Positions 18,161 through 27,247 of a stretch of 64,000 nt of DNA are shown here, one piece after another (position 1 is the stretch's first letter; each line of letters opens with the position of its first letter). The translations under genes were made by a program, and so were the position numbers. The notes below the pieces were generated by a model. That model was given only the letters and a program-made list of their open reading frames with translations. It was not told where the DNA came from and did no database searches. Location: the NCBI RefSeq assembly GCF_001021045.1, contig NZ_CP011545.1:744001-808000 (forward strand), read 5' to 3'. This DNA comes from Corynebacterium testudinoris (GTDB taxonomy: Bacteria; Actinomycetota; Actinomycetes; Mycobacteriales; Mycobacteriaceae).

Positions 18161-19351
18161 ATGAACGACGAGACCACTCCCACTAATGGGCCAACGGCCC
18201 GCTCACCTTATTCTTCGTGGGGCCAGCAACCCGAACCGCCGCAGGACACGCCCGAACCGCCCGAGGCACCCGAACCGCAGCCCAAGCGCACGGTTGGCCT
18301 GGGCACCGCGCTAGCGCTCATGCTGGTTGGTTCGGTCGCCGCCGGCAGCATCACAGGGGTGGTTGCCACCAACCTGGCGGACAATGGTTCCACCGAGGTG
18401 GTTAATTCGCTGCGGGAGCCCAGCCAGCCCGCTGCCTCCGCGCCCGCCGGTGGCGTGGAGCGGGTGGCCGCCGAGGTCCTGCCGACGGTGGTGTCCATTC
18501 AAATCGCCACCCGCACCAGCCAGAGCGAAGGTTCTGGCTCGATCATCTCCTCCGACGGTTATGTCATGACCAATCACCACGTCGTTTCCGGTGGGGAGAA
18601 TGGTGGACAGATCCAGGTCACGCTTAACGACGGCCGCGTCGTCCCCGCCGACTACGTCGCCTCCGACGCCGCGACCGACATCGCGGTTATCAAGATGCGG
18701 GATGTCTCCGGTCTGCCCACCATCCAATTCGGCGATTCCAGCTCGCTCAGTGTGGGGCAGGAAGTGGTGGCCATTGGCTCGCCGCTGGGATTGAGCTCCA
18801 CCGTGACCTCGGGCATTGTGTCTTCGATGAACCGCCCGGTGCGAGCCTCTGACAGTGGCGGGGAATCCTCACTCATTGATGCCATCCAGACGGATGCCGC
18901 TATCAACCCGGGCAATTCCGGTGGGCCGCTCGTGGATATGGATGGCCATCTCATCGGCATGAACTCCGTTATTGCCTCTATGAGCAGTGGTGGGGAGGCC
19001 GGTTCCATCGGCCTGGGCTTCGCTATCCCGTCGAATTTTGCCAAGCGGGTGGCGGATCAGCTGATCAGCACCGGCGAGGCAACGCAGCCCTTGCTGGGTG
19101 TGCAGGTGGCCGCCCGCACCGATGTTGATGGGGCGCTCATCGCGTCCGTGGAGCCGAATGGTCCGGCCGCTCAAGCTGGGCTGGCTACTGGTGACGTGGT
19201 GACCCGCCTCAACGATCGCAGGATCGATAACCCCGATGCGCTCATTGCTGCCGTGCGTTCGCAGGGGTTTGGGGATACGGTCACACTTGAGGTTGTTCAA
19301 TCAGATACCGGACAGACCCGCACGGTAGAGGTTACGCTGACCTCGGAGTAG
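18161..19351 (+). CDS. HtrA/DegP-type serine protease with PDZ domain
   Basis: 396 residues. A Pro-rich cytoplasmic tail (1-42) is followed by a single membrane segment (45-68), a trypsin-like domain with catalytic His (TNHHVV, H140), Asp173 (TDIAVIKM) and Ser253 (NPGNSGGP), and a C-terminal PDZ (about 310-393). Comparable to mycobacterial PepD/HtrA, a quality-control protease whose gene lies beside mprAB. It probably degrades misfolded envelope proteins. It starts 82 bp after mprB and may have its own promoter. Confidence 0.92.
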   Translation: MNDETTPTNGPTARSPYSSWGQQPEPPQDTPEPPEAPEPQPKRTVGLGTALALMLVGSVAAGSITGVVATNLADNGSTEVVNSLREPSQPAASAPAGGVERVAAEVLPTVVSIQIATRTSQSEGSGSIISSDGYVMTNHHVVSGGENGGQIQVTLNDGRVVPADYVASDAATDIAVIKMRDVSGLPTIQFGDSSSLSVGQEVVAIGSPLGLSSTVTSGIVSSMNRPVRASDSGGESSLIDAIQTDAAINPGNSGGPLVDMDGHLIGMNSVIASMSSGGEAGSIGLGFAIPSNFAKRVADQLISTGEATQPLLGVQVAARTDVDGALIASVEPNGPAAQAGLATGDVVTRLNDRRIDNPDALIAAVRSQGFGDTVTLEVVQSDTGQTRTVEVTLTSE

Positions 19352-19412
19352 ATTTAGCTCCACTAGCCCCCACTCACGCCCCACCACTTATGAATTGCAG
19401 GATGGATAGACA

Positions 19413-19994
19413 ATGATGATTTCATCCCCGGATGTGTCGCGTTCTTCGACGTTGCTCGATGTTGGGGAGCCGGATGAGGAGTTCCTCTTCGCCTCTGAAC
19501 AGGAGGAACGGCGGAAAGCGCAGCGCCGGGCCCTCGTGGTCCTGGTCTCCGATCACGCCATCGGTTCGGGGGAGGACACGGATCGGGTCGTCGCCGAGCT
19601 GCTCGTTGAGGCAGACTTCGCCGTGGATGCCGTGGTGGCGGTGAAATCCAAGAAGTCGCAGATCCGTCAGGCAATAGAGACCGGCGTGGTCGGGGGCGTG
19701 GACCTCGTTCTCACCATTGGTGGTACCGGGGTGGGCCCGCGCGACAAGACCCCGGAAGCCACCCGGGTGTTGCTGGATCAGATGGTGCCGGGCATTGCCC
19801 AAGCGCTGCGGTCCTCCGGCCTGGCCTGTGGGGCGGTGGATGCGTGCACCTCGCGCGGCATCGCCGGGGTGTCCGGGTCGACGGTGATTGTTAACCTCGC
19901 GGCTTCCCGTTCGGCGGTGCGCGATGGAATGGCGACGCTGACGCCATTAGTGCACCACCTCATTGATCAGCTGCAAAAGTACAGCGTTGAGTAG
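19413..19994 (+). CDS. MoaB/MogA-family molybdopterin-binding protein
   Basis: 193 residues. The MPT-binding (MoCF) core is seen as VLVSDHAIGSGEDTD and the signature TIGGTGVGPRDKTPEAT; C-terminal STVIVNLAASRSAV completes it. Family members adenylylate molybdopterin in molybdenum cofactor synthesis. The N-terminal 35 residues are an extra acidic segment. It lies after htrA with a 61-bp gap and is followed by a small overlapping gene. Confidence 0.88.
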   Translation: MMISSPDVSRSSTLLDVGEPDEEFLFASEQEERRKAQRRALVVLVSDHAIGSGEDTDRVVAELLVEADFAVDAVVAVKSKKSQIRQAIETGVVGGVDLVLTIGGTGVGPRDKTPEATRVLLDQMVPGIAQALRSSGLACGAVDACTSRGIAGVSGSTVIVNLAASRSAVRDGMATLTPLVHHLIDQLQKYSVE

Positions 19995-20184
19995 AAAAAG
20001 GCGGCGGGTCCACCGGCCGTCTGACGCCGTGGATTATGACCGCACGGCGGATTCCCCGAGTGCATTTTTGGGCAAAGAAAAACCCGCTGACGAGCAGCGG
20101 GAGGTCATCCTCGACCCGGAGGCCGAGGAATCTTTAGTAGATGAGGAGTTTTGGCGCGAGCAGCGCCCTCCGCACTACGAGTGA
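19987..20184 (+). CDS. Small conserved charged protein
   Basis: 65 residues from TTG 19987, overlapping the moaB-like stop. Basic start (SRKRRRVHRPSD) and acidic end (DPEAEESLVDEEFWREQRPPHYE). No known domain recognised. The overlap with the upstream gene and the placement before mscL match the small hypothetical gene in C. glutamicum; it is read through with moaB. Function unknown. Confidence 0.6.
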   Translation: MSRKRRRVHRPSDAVDYDRTADSPSAFLGKEKPADEQREVILDPEAEESLVDEEFWREQRPPHYE

Positions 20185-20188
20185 GATC

Positions 20189-20587
20189 TTAGGACTTCTG
20201 CAGCAGGTCGCGGATCTCGGTGAGCAGCTCGACGTCGGTCGGGGCCGGAGCCTCTTCCTCCTTCTCGATTCCGCGGCGACGCTCCTGCAGCTCCTTCATC
20301 TTGTTCATCGGCATGACGATGACGAAGTAGACGACGGCGGCGATCATGAGGAAGTTGATCGCGGCGGTAATGACAGCGCCGAAGTCGAGGAAGGTGGCAG
20401 GGTTGCCGGAGATGACGTGGAAGCCGAGGCCGCTCACGTCAGAGCCACCGAGGGCGGCGATGAGCGGGTTGATCAGGTTGTCAGAGAAGGCGGTAACAAT
20501 GGCGGTGAAAGCGCCGCCGATGACCACGGCAACGGCCAGGTCCACGACGTTACCGCGCATGATGAAGTCCTTGAAGCCTTGCAGCAT
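20189..20587 (-). CDS. mscL: Large-conductance mechanosensitive channel MscL
   Basis: 132 residues, MLQGFKDFIMRGNVVDLAVAVVIGGAFTAIV, with TM1 (15-45), a periplasmic loop, TM2 (about 70-95), and a charged C-terminal helix. Homopentamer opening under osmotic downshock. ATG 20587 has AGGAGAACTCACC upstream; the longer reading from 20623 is not needed. Convergent with the small gene. Confidence 0.95.
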   Translation of the reverse strand: MLQGFKDFIMRGNVVDLAVAVVIGGAFTAIVTAFSDNLINPLIAALGGSDVSGLGFHVISGNPATFLDFGAVITAAINFLMIAAVVYFVIVMPMNKMKELQERRRGIEKEEEAPAPTDVELLTEIRDLLQKS

Positions 20588-20630
20588 GGTGAGTTCTCCT
20601 TGAATGCTTGAAAATGAGGACACATAAACT

Positions 20631-21263
20631 TTAGTCCATAGCGCTCAAATGTGCGCGGTCTCCTGTCAACACAACCGCCAGTGGTGTGGACAGGGAAGCC
20701 GCCGCGACCGCGCGGGCCGCATCGTGGGGCAACGCAATGAGTAACGTGTTGGGGGTGGCGTCGGTGGTCGCGAGAAGGACCTTGCCACCTGCGGCAACGA
20801 TGTCTGGGGTGAGCTCATCGCCGCGGTGAGTGACAATGGTGACGGTGTCGCCGTGGCGCAGCAGGGGAACGATCTCGGGTTCCGCGAGACGCACCGGAAC
20901 TATGTTGGTGATTTCACCCACAGGGCTGCCAGAGAAGGCCACATCGACGAATTTGGCCGTGGTTGCTACCTCTCCGGCCTCGGCGGCAGCAACCACGACT
21001 TGGCCCGCGGCTTCGGCCACATCGACCAGTGCCGTGCGGGGGAGTAGATGGGCGGGGACGTTCGCCACCGCGACATCATCAAGCGACAGCGTTGTGCCCG
21101 CCTCGACATCACGGATGAAGACCACCGCCGGTGGGTCCCGGTGAGCGACTTCCATGATGGAGACCACGAGGGCGGCCACGAGGAGGGCGGCGGCGAGGGT
21201 GCGGCGCAGGAGGAGGCTGCGCCGCCAGCCGGGCGTGAGCAAGACTTCGCGAATGGGCACCAT
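20631..21263 (-). CDS. SAF-domain membrane protein (CpaB/RcpC-like)
   Basis: 210 residues. A basic N-terminus, one membrane helix (about 21-42), then a SAF domain (about 48-115; VFIRDVEAGTTLSLDDVAVANVP) typical of Flp pilus assembly protein CpaB and antifreeze-like domains. No pilus genes are nearby, so a pilus role is not supported. Upstream of mscL on the same strand with a 43-bp gap. Confidence 0.75.
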   Translation of the reverse strand: MVPIREVLLTPGWRRSLLLRRTLAAALLVAALVVSIMEVAHRDPPAVVFIRDVEAGTTLSLDDVAVANVPAHLLPRTALVDVAEAAGQVVVAAAEAGEVATTAKFVDVAFSGSPVGEITNIVPVRLAEPEIVPLLRHGDTVTIVTHRGDELTPDIVAAGGKVLLATTDATPNTLLIALPHDAARAVAAASLSTPLAVVLTGDRAHLSAMD

Positions 21264-21307
21264 GTCCTATTGGACTGCCCACAGGCGTGCAGGGTTCCCC
21301 GCTTGAG

Positions 21308-21901
21308 CTAACGGAACGTGCGTACCCCCGTGGGCGTGATGGCGAGGTCGACGGGCATGTCATGGTCCTCGGCGGGGACATCATCCCGAATCTCACCGTT
21401 ATATAGCAGTACTGCCGTGCGCGGCGGGTTGTCGGCATCGCGCAGCGCTGATAGCGCGCGGTCGTAGAATCCGCCGCCCTTGCCCAAACGAATGCCGCGC
21501 GGACTCACCGCGAGAGCGGGCACGAAAACGATGCTGCAGAACTTCAATGCGTCCGCGCCCAGGCGCTCGCCCGTCGGCTCGGCGATGCCCAGCGCGCCGG
21601 GGGTCAACGCGAGGCGGCCTTCATAGCGGGCCCAATCCAATTGTCCGCCCGGGAGGGAGACCGGCAGGAGGAGCGAGGATGCCTCGCCATGCAGGGCGTC
21701 GAGAAGCAGTTTTCCCCCGGGCTCACCGGCGAGGGGAGAATAGGCGGCGACCGCCGTATCGGCGGGGGAGAGGGAGCGCAGCAACGCGGCGGCGTGCGCA
21801 ATGAGGGCGGAGTTTTCCCGGTGAGTCTCCTCGACAGACATGTCGCGGCGGGCTTGCTGCAGAAGTTCGCGTAAGCGTGCCTTACTCTCCCGGGTGTCCA
21901 T
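21308..21901 (-). CDS. 5-formyltetrahydrofolate cyclo-ligase
   Basis: 197 residues from ATG 21901. Converts 5-formyl-THF to 5,10-methenyl-THF with ATP. The family signature RLGKGGGFYDRAL and the N-terminal ESKARLRELL are present, with ITPTGVRTF at the end. Divergent from galU across 66 bp and upstream of the SAF gene. Confidence 0.88.
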   Translation of the reverse strand: MDTRESKARLRELLQQARRDMSVEETHRENSALIAHAAALLRSLSPADTAVAAYSPLAGEPGGKLLLDALHGEASSLLLPVSLPGGQLDWARYEGRLALTPGALGIAEPTGERLGADALKFCSIVFVPALAVSPRGIRLGKGGGFYDRALSALRDADNPPRTAVLLYNGEIRDDVPAEDHDMPVDLAITPTGVRTFR

Positions 21902-21967
21902 GGGCACCAGCCTAACCGCGGCGGGGGTCGCTCAACCACCCGATGGCGGAAGGTAGGATGAGCTGTT

Positions 21968-22921
21968 ATGAGCTTGTCATCTCACCAACACCCCCACGGG
22001 GTGAAGACGGTCATTGTCCCTGCCGCGGGCATGGGTACCCGCTTTCTGCCGGCAACCAAGACCGTCCCCAAGGAGCTGCTCCCCGTGGTTGATACCCCGG
22101 GTATTGAGCTGATCGCGGAGGAGGCTTCCGCGCTCGGGGCCTCGCGGATGGCCATCATTGTGGCCCCCGACAAGCAGGACGTGATGCGTCACTTTGGGGA
22201 GTTCCCCGGTCTGGTGGAAACCCTCAGTGAGCGGGGCAAGGACGAGCAGGTGGCCAAGGTGCAGCGCGCTGGCCAGCTGATTTCCCCCGTGGCCGTGGAG
22301 CAGGAAAAGCCCCTGGGCTTGGGTCACGCCGTTGGTCTGGCGGAATCTGTGCTCGATGAGGATGAGGACGTCGTGGCGGTCATGCTGCCCGATGATCTCG
22401 TCTTGCCCGTCGGTGCTCTCGAGAAGATGGCCGCCGTGCGCGCTGAGCTGGGTGGCACCGTCCTGTGTGCTTTCAACGTCTCTCGCAGCGAGGTCTTTAA
22501 CTACGGAGTCTTCGACGTGGAGGAGATTCCCGCCGATTGTCCGCTCCCGGCGGGCGAGGTCAAGCGCGTGGTCGGCATGGTGGAAAAGCCCGCCGTCGAA
22601 GACGCGCCCTCGACCTTGGTGGCCACTGGCCGCTACCTCCTCGACCGCGCTATTTTTGATGCCCTGCGCCGCACTCCGCCGGGCAAGGGCGGCGAAATCC
22701 AGCTCACCGACGCCATCGAGTTGATGATCCAGGAGGGCCACCCCGTCCACATCGTCATCCATGAGGGCAAACGCCACGACCTGGGCAATCCCGCCGGTTA
22801 CATTCCGGCGTGCGTTGATTTTGGTCTGGGCAACCCGACGTATGGTCCTGCCCTGCGCCGAGCGATCACGCAGATCCTCGCGGAGCATGATGCCGGCGAG
22901 GCCCTGACAGCTCAAGACTGA
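21968..22921 (+). CDS. galU: UTP-glucose-1-phosphate uridylyltransferase
   Basis: 317 residues. GalU forms UDP-glucose for cell-wall polysaccharide and trehalose synthesis. N-terminal signature TVIVPAAGMGTRFLPATKTVPKELLPV (about 14-40), then GLGHAVGLAE, MLPDDLVL and VVGMVEKP, and HDLGNPAGY near the end. GGATGAG lies before ATG 21968. First gene of a galU-glp-rimJ-glpR run. Confidence 0.95.
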   Translation: MSLSSHQHPHGVKTVIVPAAGMGTRFLPATKTVPKELLPVVDTPGIELIAEEASALGASRMAIIVAPDKQDVMRHFGEFPGLVETLSERGKDEQVAKVQRAGQLISPVAVEQEKPLGLGHAVGLAESVLDEDEDVVAVMLPDDLVLPVGALEKMAAVRAELGGTVLCAFNVSRSEVFNYGVFDVEEIPADCPLPAGEVKRVVGMVEKPAVEDAPSTLVATGRYLLDRAIFDALRRTPPGKGGEIQLTDAIELMIQEGHPVHIVIHEGKRHDLGNPAGYIPACVDFGLGNPTYGPALRRAITQILAEHDAGEALTAQD

Positions 22922-22962
22922 CCACGACTGTCCTTGCCAGCCTGACCGATAAGGAGTTCGCC

Positions 22963-24237
22963 ATGCGTTCCGTGGAGCAACAGCTTGCCCTGGTTACCGA
23001 AGCCACGGTGTCCCCTGAGCCGGTCCGCATCGCGATTGCCGACGCCTTGGGCCTCATGTGCGCCGAAGAAGTCCAGGCCACCCGCTCCTTACCGGGCTTC
23101 CCGCAGGCCGCCATCGATGGCTACGCCGTCCGCGCCGTTGACGTCGGCGGAGAACGGGGTCTTGGGGTGCCCGAGCCCGACCCGGAGGCGCCCGTCGAAC
23201 CGATCGAGCGTTCCCTCCCCGTCGTCGGCGAGGTCGCCGCAGGCTCCCAACAGCCTCTGCGTCTGCAGCCCAAGCAGGCCGTCCGCGTCCACACTGGCGC
23301 ACCGTTGCCCACGCTTGCCGACGCCGTCCTACCCCTGGAATGGACCGATCGCGGACGTCGGCGCGTCACTGCCCACCGCGTCGTCCGGTCCGGTGACTTC
23401 GTCCGCCGCGCGGGCGATGACATCCAACCGGGTGATGTTGCCGTCACCGCCGGTTCGGTGCTGGGCCCCGCCCAGATCGGCCTGCTGGCCGCCGTCGGCC
23501 GCTCCAAGGTCCTGGTGTACCCGCGCCCGCGCCTCTCGGTGATTTCCGTGGGCCGCGAGCTCGTGGACATTGACCGAGACCCCGGCCTGGGCCAAATCTT
23601 CGACGTCAACTCCTATTCGCTGGCCGCCGCTGGCAAAGAGGCCGGGGCGGATGTGTTCCGCGTCGGGATCGCCATCGGTGAGCCGCGACGGCTGAAGGAG
23701 ATCATCGAGGCGCAGATCCTGCGCAGCGAGGTCATCGTCATCACCGGCGCCGTGGGCGGGCAAGGGTCCGAGATGTTCCGCACCGTCATCGAGGAACTCG
23801 GGTCCATCGATACCTCCCGCGTGGCCATGCACCCCGGCTCCGTCCAGGGCTTCGGCCTGCTCGGGGAAGAACAGATTCCCGTTTTCCTCCTCCCTTCTAA
23901 TCCGGTCTCGGCTCTGGTCACCTTTGAGGTGTTCATCCGCCCGCTCATCCGCCTTACCCTGGGCAAGCGTAATGCCCAGCGCCGTGTGGTCCGGGCCCGC
24001 GCCGTCAACCACGTCGCCTCGCGGGAGGGGCGCCGCGGGTTCGTCCGCGCCCGCCTCATGCGCGATGCCGATACCCACGACTATCTGGTGGAGGGTCTCG
24101 GTGGCGCGACCGGCGCCCCCGCCCACTTGTTGGCGGGACTCGCTGAGGCCAACGCCATGATCCGCGTGCCCGAGGAGGTCACGGAGATCCGCCCCGGCGA
24201 CGTCGTTGACGTCATGTTCTTATCGCAGGGCAGCTAG
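22963..24237 (+). CDS. glp: Gephyrin-like molybdotransferase Glp (MoeA family)
   Basis: 424 residues with MoeA architecture: domain I/II (GFPQAAIDGYAVRA), domain III MoCF (about 185-325; VISVGRELVD, ITGAVGGQGSEM, LPSNPVSALVTFEV) and domain IV. The order galU-glp-rimJ-glpR is that of C. glutamicum, where this MoeA paralogue binds FtsZ and the membrane receptor GlpR in cell division. It could also serve as an ordinary molybdopterin molybdotransferase. The GlpR homologue two genes downstream supports the division role; the FtsZ link is not visible from sequence. Confidence 0.85.
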   Translation: MRSVEQQLALVTEATVSPEPVRIAIADALGLMCAEEVQATRSLPGFPQAAIDGYAVRAVDVGGERGLGVPEPDPEAPVEPIERSLPVVGEVAAGSQQPLRLQPKQAVRVHTGAPLPTLADAVLPLEWTDRGRRRVTAHRVVRSGDFVRRAGDDIQPGDVAVTAGSVLGPAQIGLLAAVGRSKVLVYPRPRLSVISVGRELVDIDRDPGLGQIFDVNSYSLAAAGKEAGADVFRVGIAIGEPRRLKEIIEAQILRSEVIVITGAVGGQGSEMFRTVIEELGSIDTSRVAMHPGSVQGFGLLGEEQIPVFLLPSNPVSALVTFEVFIRPLIRLTLGKRNAQRRVVRARAVNHVASREGRRGFVRARLMRDADTHDYLVEGLGGATGAPAHLLAGLAEANAMIRVPEEVTEIRPGDVVDVMFLSQGS

Positions 24238-24929
24238 TGCTCGACCCGCTTGGTTTGTCCTATCGCCGCGTGAGCCGTCCTGGCTCCGGCCCGCGCGACC
24301 TCGTCCACCCCGGCTGGCCCGAATCGACCCCGGTGGTCCAGCTGCCTGACGGCTCCCGCCTGCGCTTGCGCCCCCTCATGCGTCGCGACGGCCGCGACTG
24401 GTCCGAGTACCGCACCCTCGACGAGTCGTTCCTCAAACCGGTGGAACCCACCATGCCCGAGGAGTGGGAGATAGCCCATTCGCCCTCCGCCTTTTGGCGT
24501 TTCCTCACCGGCTTGCGTTCCGCCGCCCAGCGCGGTCAAGTCGTCCCGTTTGCCATCGAGCTCAATGGTGCCTTCGCCGGGCAAGTCACCCTCGGCAGTA
24601 TTCAACACGGCAGCATCTCCGATTGCTGGATCGGCTACTGGGTCCATTCCGCCTTCATGGGGCGCGGGGTGGCCACCGCCGCCTGCGCCTTAGGGACAGA
24701 CCATGCGTTTCTCCGCATCGGGCTGCACCGGGTGACCGCCACCTACCTGCCCGATAACCCCGCCTCCGGTCGAGTCTTAGCCCTCAACGGCTTCCGCCAG
24801 GCGGGCTTCCTCCATGGCAACCTCCACATCGATGGCCGCTGGCAGGACCACCACCTGGTCGCCCAAAACCGCGAGGATCACCGCGGCACGTGCGTCTCCC
24901 GCCTGCGGGAACAAGGGCGCCTGCTGTAG
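24237..24929 (+). CDS. GNAT-family N-acetyltransferase (RimJ-like)
   Basis: 230 residues from GTG 24237, which overlaps the glp stop by one base. The RimJ/RimL GNAT fold is seen in WIGYWVHSAFMGRGVATAACALGTDHAF (acetyl-CoA loop about residues 136-163) and HRVTATYLPDNPASGRVLALNGFRQAG. Substrate unknown; relatives acetylate ribosomal protein S5 or aminoacyl N-termini. Cotranscribed with glp. Confidence 0.85.
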   Translation: MLDPLGLSYRRVSRPGSGPRDLVHPGWPESTPVVQLPDGSRLRLRPLMRRDGRDWSEYRTLDESFLKPVEPTMPEEWEIAHSPSAFWRFLTGLRSAAQRGQVVPFAIELNGAFAGQVTLGSIQHGSISDCWIGYWVHSAFMGRGVATAACALGTDHAFLRIGLHRVTATYLPDNPASGRVLALNGFRQAGFLHGNLHIDGRWQDHHLVAQNREDHRGTCVSRLREQGRLL

Positions 24930-25035
24930 ACAAACTTGCCCGTCACCTCGGCGGCGTGGCAGGGCAGTGACGCTCAACTGCCGGATTAGTCTGAGAGCAT
25001 TCGACGTCCCCGTCCCCAGGAAGGTGGCACGACGC

Positions 25036-26139
25036 GTGTCCGGAAGCCTGATCATTGTCCTGATCATCGTGGTGTGGCTCTTTGTGCTGGCACCTCTTCT
25101 TTTGCGTGGTCAAAAGCCGATCCGCAAGGCGGGCGAAGCCTTCGACGACACCCGCGTGCTCTACGAGGGCGGCTCCGGCCGACTCTTGGGCAGCATGCGC
25201 CGTCGCCCGAAGCTGCCGCAGGTGAGCAACCAGTCGGAAGATATCGACGACTACGAGGAAGTCCCCGCGGAAGACGTCTTGCTTGATGATGCCCGCCCCT
25301 CCCGCCCATTCCTGGGCATGTTCACCCGCCGCGACGCGGCTGATGAAGAACCAGCGGAGATCATCGACGGCGCCGTCGTCCACGAACTCGCTGCCGCGTC
25401 CGACACCGTCGAGGAGCCCGTGGATGAGGTCGACGACTTCTACTACGACGATGACTATGACGATGGCGAAGCAACGTACGCCTACGACGACTCCTACACC
25501 TCCCCGGCCGACCTCATGTACCCGGACGACGCCGTCGTTGAGGTGCTGGAGGACGAGCCGGTCGACGACGACACCGCCCTCGAAGCCGTGGACGAGGACC
25601 TCAGTGACGAAGATAAGGATCTCACCGACGAAGAGATCGAGTTCGCCGAAAGCCGACGCGGCCGCGGTGGCTACGACCCTGTCGCCGATGCTGAGCACTC
25701 CACCACCCGTTACCAGCGCCGCCAGCGCACCCTCCTGGGCCTAGTCGCGCTCGTCGTGGTCACTCTGGTGGCCGGTTTCTTCCTCGGCGGATGGTCATGG
25801 GCCCTGCCTGGCGTTGCTGCCCTGGCTACGGCCGTGTACCTGGCGGCTCTGCGCACGCAGACCCGGCAGGAGGAAGCGTTGCGCCGCCGCCGGATCCAGC
25901 AGCTCCGCCGCGCCCGGTTGGGTGTGCGCAGCGTCGTCGATGAAGAACTATCCATTCCGCGTAACCTCCGTCGCCCGGGCGCCCTCGTGCTGGAGCTGGA
26001 TGATGAATCCCCCGACTTTGCTTACCTTCCCGTGACGGAAGCCCACTTCGATGAGGAGCTGGATTCTGCCCCGGCGCGCCGCCGCCCGTTCCGTCGCCCC
26101 GACAATCACGGTGGCCACGACAGCCGCCGCGTGGGCTAA
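25036..26139 (+). CDS. glpR: GlpR/SepX-like membrane receptor of Glp
   Basis: 367 residues from GTG 25036. A single N-terminal membrane helix (SLIIVLIIVVWLFVLAPLLL, about 3-22) precedes a basic segment and a long, very acidic linker (about 75-205) with many Asp/Glu, then two membrane segments (about 235-275), a basic segment, and a C-terminal tail. This matches actinobacterial SepX/GlpR, the septal receptor for the gephyrin-like protein Glp. GTG is chosen because the membrane helix then begins directly. A longer reading from 24814 overlaps the rimJ-like gene. Confidence 0.82.
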   Translation: MSGSLIIVLIIVVWLFVLAPLLLRGQKPIRKAGEAFDDTRVLYEGGSGRLLGSMRRRPKLPQVSNQSEDIDDYEEVPAEDVLLDDARPSRPFLGMFTRRDAADEEPAEIIDGAVVHELAAASDTVEEPVDEVDDFYYDDDYDDGEATYAYDDSYTSPADLMYPDDAVVEVLEDEPVDDDTALEAVDEDLSDEDKDLTDEEIEFAESRRGRGGYDPVADAEHSTTRYQRRQRTLLGLVALVVVTLVAGFFLGGWSWALPGVAALATAVYLAALRTQTRQEEALRRRRIQQLRRARLGVRSVVDEELSIPRNLRRPGALVLELDDESPDFAYLPVTEAHFDEELDSAPARRRPFRRPDNHGGHDSRRVG

Positions 26140-26141
26140 CT

Positions 26142-26744
26142 CTAAAAGTCCCACACCCCGGAGGAACCGCGCCGCCACGATCCCACCAGGTGGGTATCAA
26201 CAACCCCGATCGCTTCCATGAGCGCGAAAATGGTCGTCGGCCCGACGAAGGAAAACCCCTCCTTCTTCAGGGCCTTCGCTAGCGCTGCTGACTCGGGTGA
26301 GTGGGAGGGCACCTCCGCCGCGGTCCGGGGCGCTGGGGTTTGAGTGGGCTGATAGGACCACACGAACTCCGCGAGGCCATCCTTCTCTCGCAGCCGAATC
26401 GTTGCTTGGGCGTTGCGGATGGTGGCCTCAATCTTGCGCCGATTCCGGATAATCCCCGCATCCTCCATGAGGCGATCCACGTCGGCGCTACTGAGTTCGG
26501 CTACCGCGTCGACGTCGAAGCCACGGAAGGCCGCCCGGAAATTCTCCCGCCGCCGCAAGATGAGCTCCCACGACAGGCCGGCCTGGAAGCCTTCGAGGCA
26601 GAGGCGTTCGAAGACCCCCTGCTCCGTGCGGACGGGCATGCCCCACTCGGTGTCGTAGTAGGTGCGGAGCAGGTCGGAGGAGGCGGCCCAGCGGGGGCGG
26701 GCGAGGCCATCGGCTCCGATGATGAGATCAGGTGAGTCAGTCAT
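26142..26744 (-). CDS. tag: DNA-3-methyladenine glycosylase I (zinc-ligand-poor Tag)
   Basis: 200 residues of the Tag family: TYYDTEWGMPVR, ERLCLEGFQAGLSWELILRRRENFRAAF and GPTTIFALMEAIGVVDTH. It removes 3-methyladenine from alkylated DNA. Of the zinc-snap ligands known in E. coli Tag (Cys4, His17, His175, Cys179), the aligned positions here read Pro, Tyr, His and Trp/Ser, so zinc is probably not bound. Fold and base-binding segments are otherwise conserved, so it is not an obvious pseudogene. Two other alkylation-repair loci occur in the window. Confidence 0.88.
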   Translation of the reverse strand: MTDSPDLIIGADGLARPRWAASSDLLRTYYDTEWGMPVRTEQGVFERLCLEGFQAGLSWELILRRRENFRAAFRGFDVDAVAELSSADVDRLMEDAGIIRNRRKIEATIRNAQATIRLREKDGLAEFVWSYQPTQTPAPRTAAEVPSHSPESAALAKALKKEGFSFVGPTTIFALMEAIGVVDTHLVGSWRRGSSGVWDF

Positions 26745-26839
26745 GGTCTATTGGACTCCGCCAGGCTTCTTCCGGTTCCCCGGCGCGTAGGCATCACCAT
26801 GAACTCCTCCCGTTGAATGCTTAGGGGTAGTCTATCCAC

Positions 26840-27247
26840 ATGGATAAACCGGCTGTGAGGGATGCTGCGTTGCTGTTGCTGCGTGTGGTCCTGGGCACCG
26901 TGTTTGTGGCGCACGGGTGGGACAAATTGCTCATCACGGGGCTCACGGAGACCACCGGCCAGTTCAGTGCGTGGGGGGTTCCCCAACCCAAGTTGTCGGC
27001 ATACGCGGTGATGGTCGTGGAGTTGCTCGGCGGGGCGATGCTGGTGGTGGGCCTGTTGACCACCCTCGTGGCGGGGATCCTCGCCCTGCTCATGGCGGCT
27101 GCACTGTGGTTCGTGCACGTCCCCCAGGGGTTCTTTGTCAGTGATGGGGGAGTGGAGTACCCCGTGGTCCTCATTGCTGCGCTGGGCATGGTCGTGGTGT
27201 TTGGGGCGGGTCGGGCGAGCTTGGACCGGGTGTTGGTTCGTGATTAG
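26840..27247 (+). CDS. DoxX-family membrane protein
   Basis: 135 residues with four membrane helices: VVLGTVFVAHGWDKL (DoxX signature), VVELLGGAMLVVGLLTTLV, and so on. Family members sit in the membrane with roles in redox or sulphur metabolism that are not well defined. The downstream zf-HC2 gene overlaps the stop by 8 bp. Confidence 0.8.
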   Translation: MDKPAVRDAALLLLRVVLGTVFVAHGWDKLLITGLTETTGQFSAWGVPQPKLSAYAVMVVELLGGAMLVVGLLTTLVAGILALLMAAALWFVHVPQGFFVSDGGVEYPVVLIAALGMVVVFGAGRASLDRVLVRD

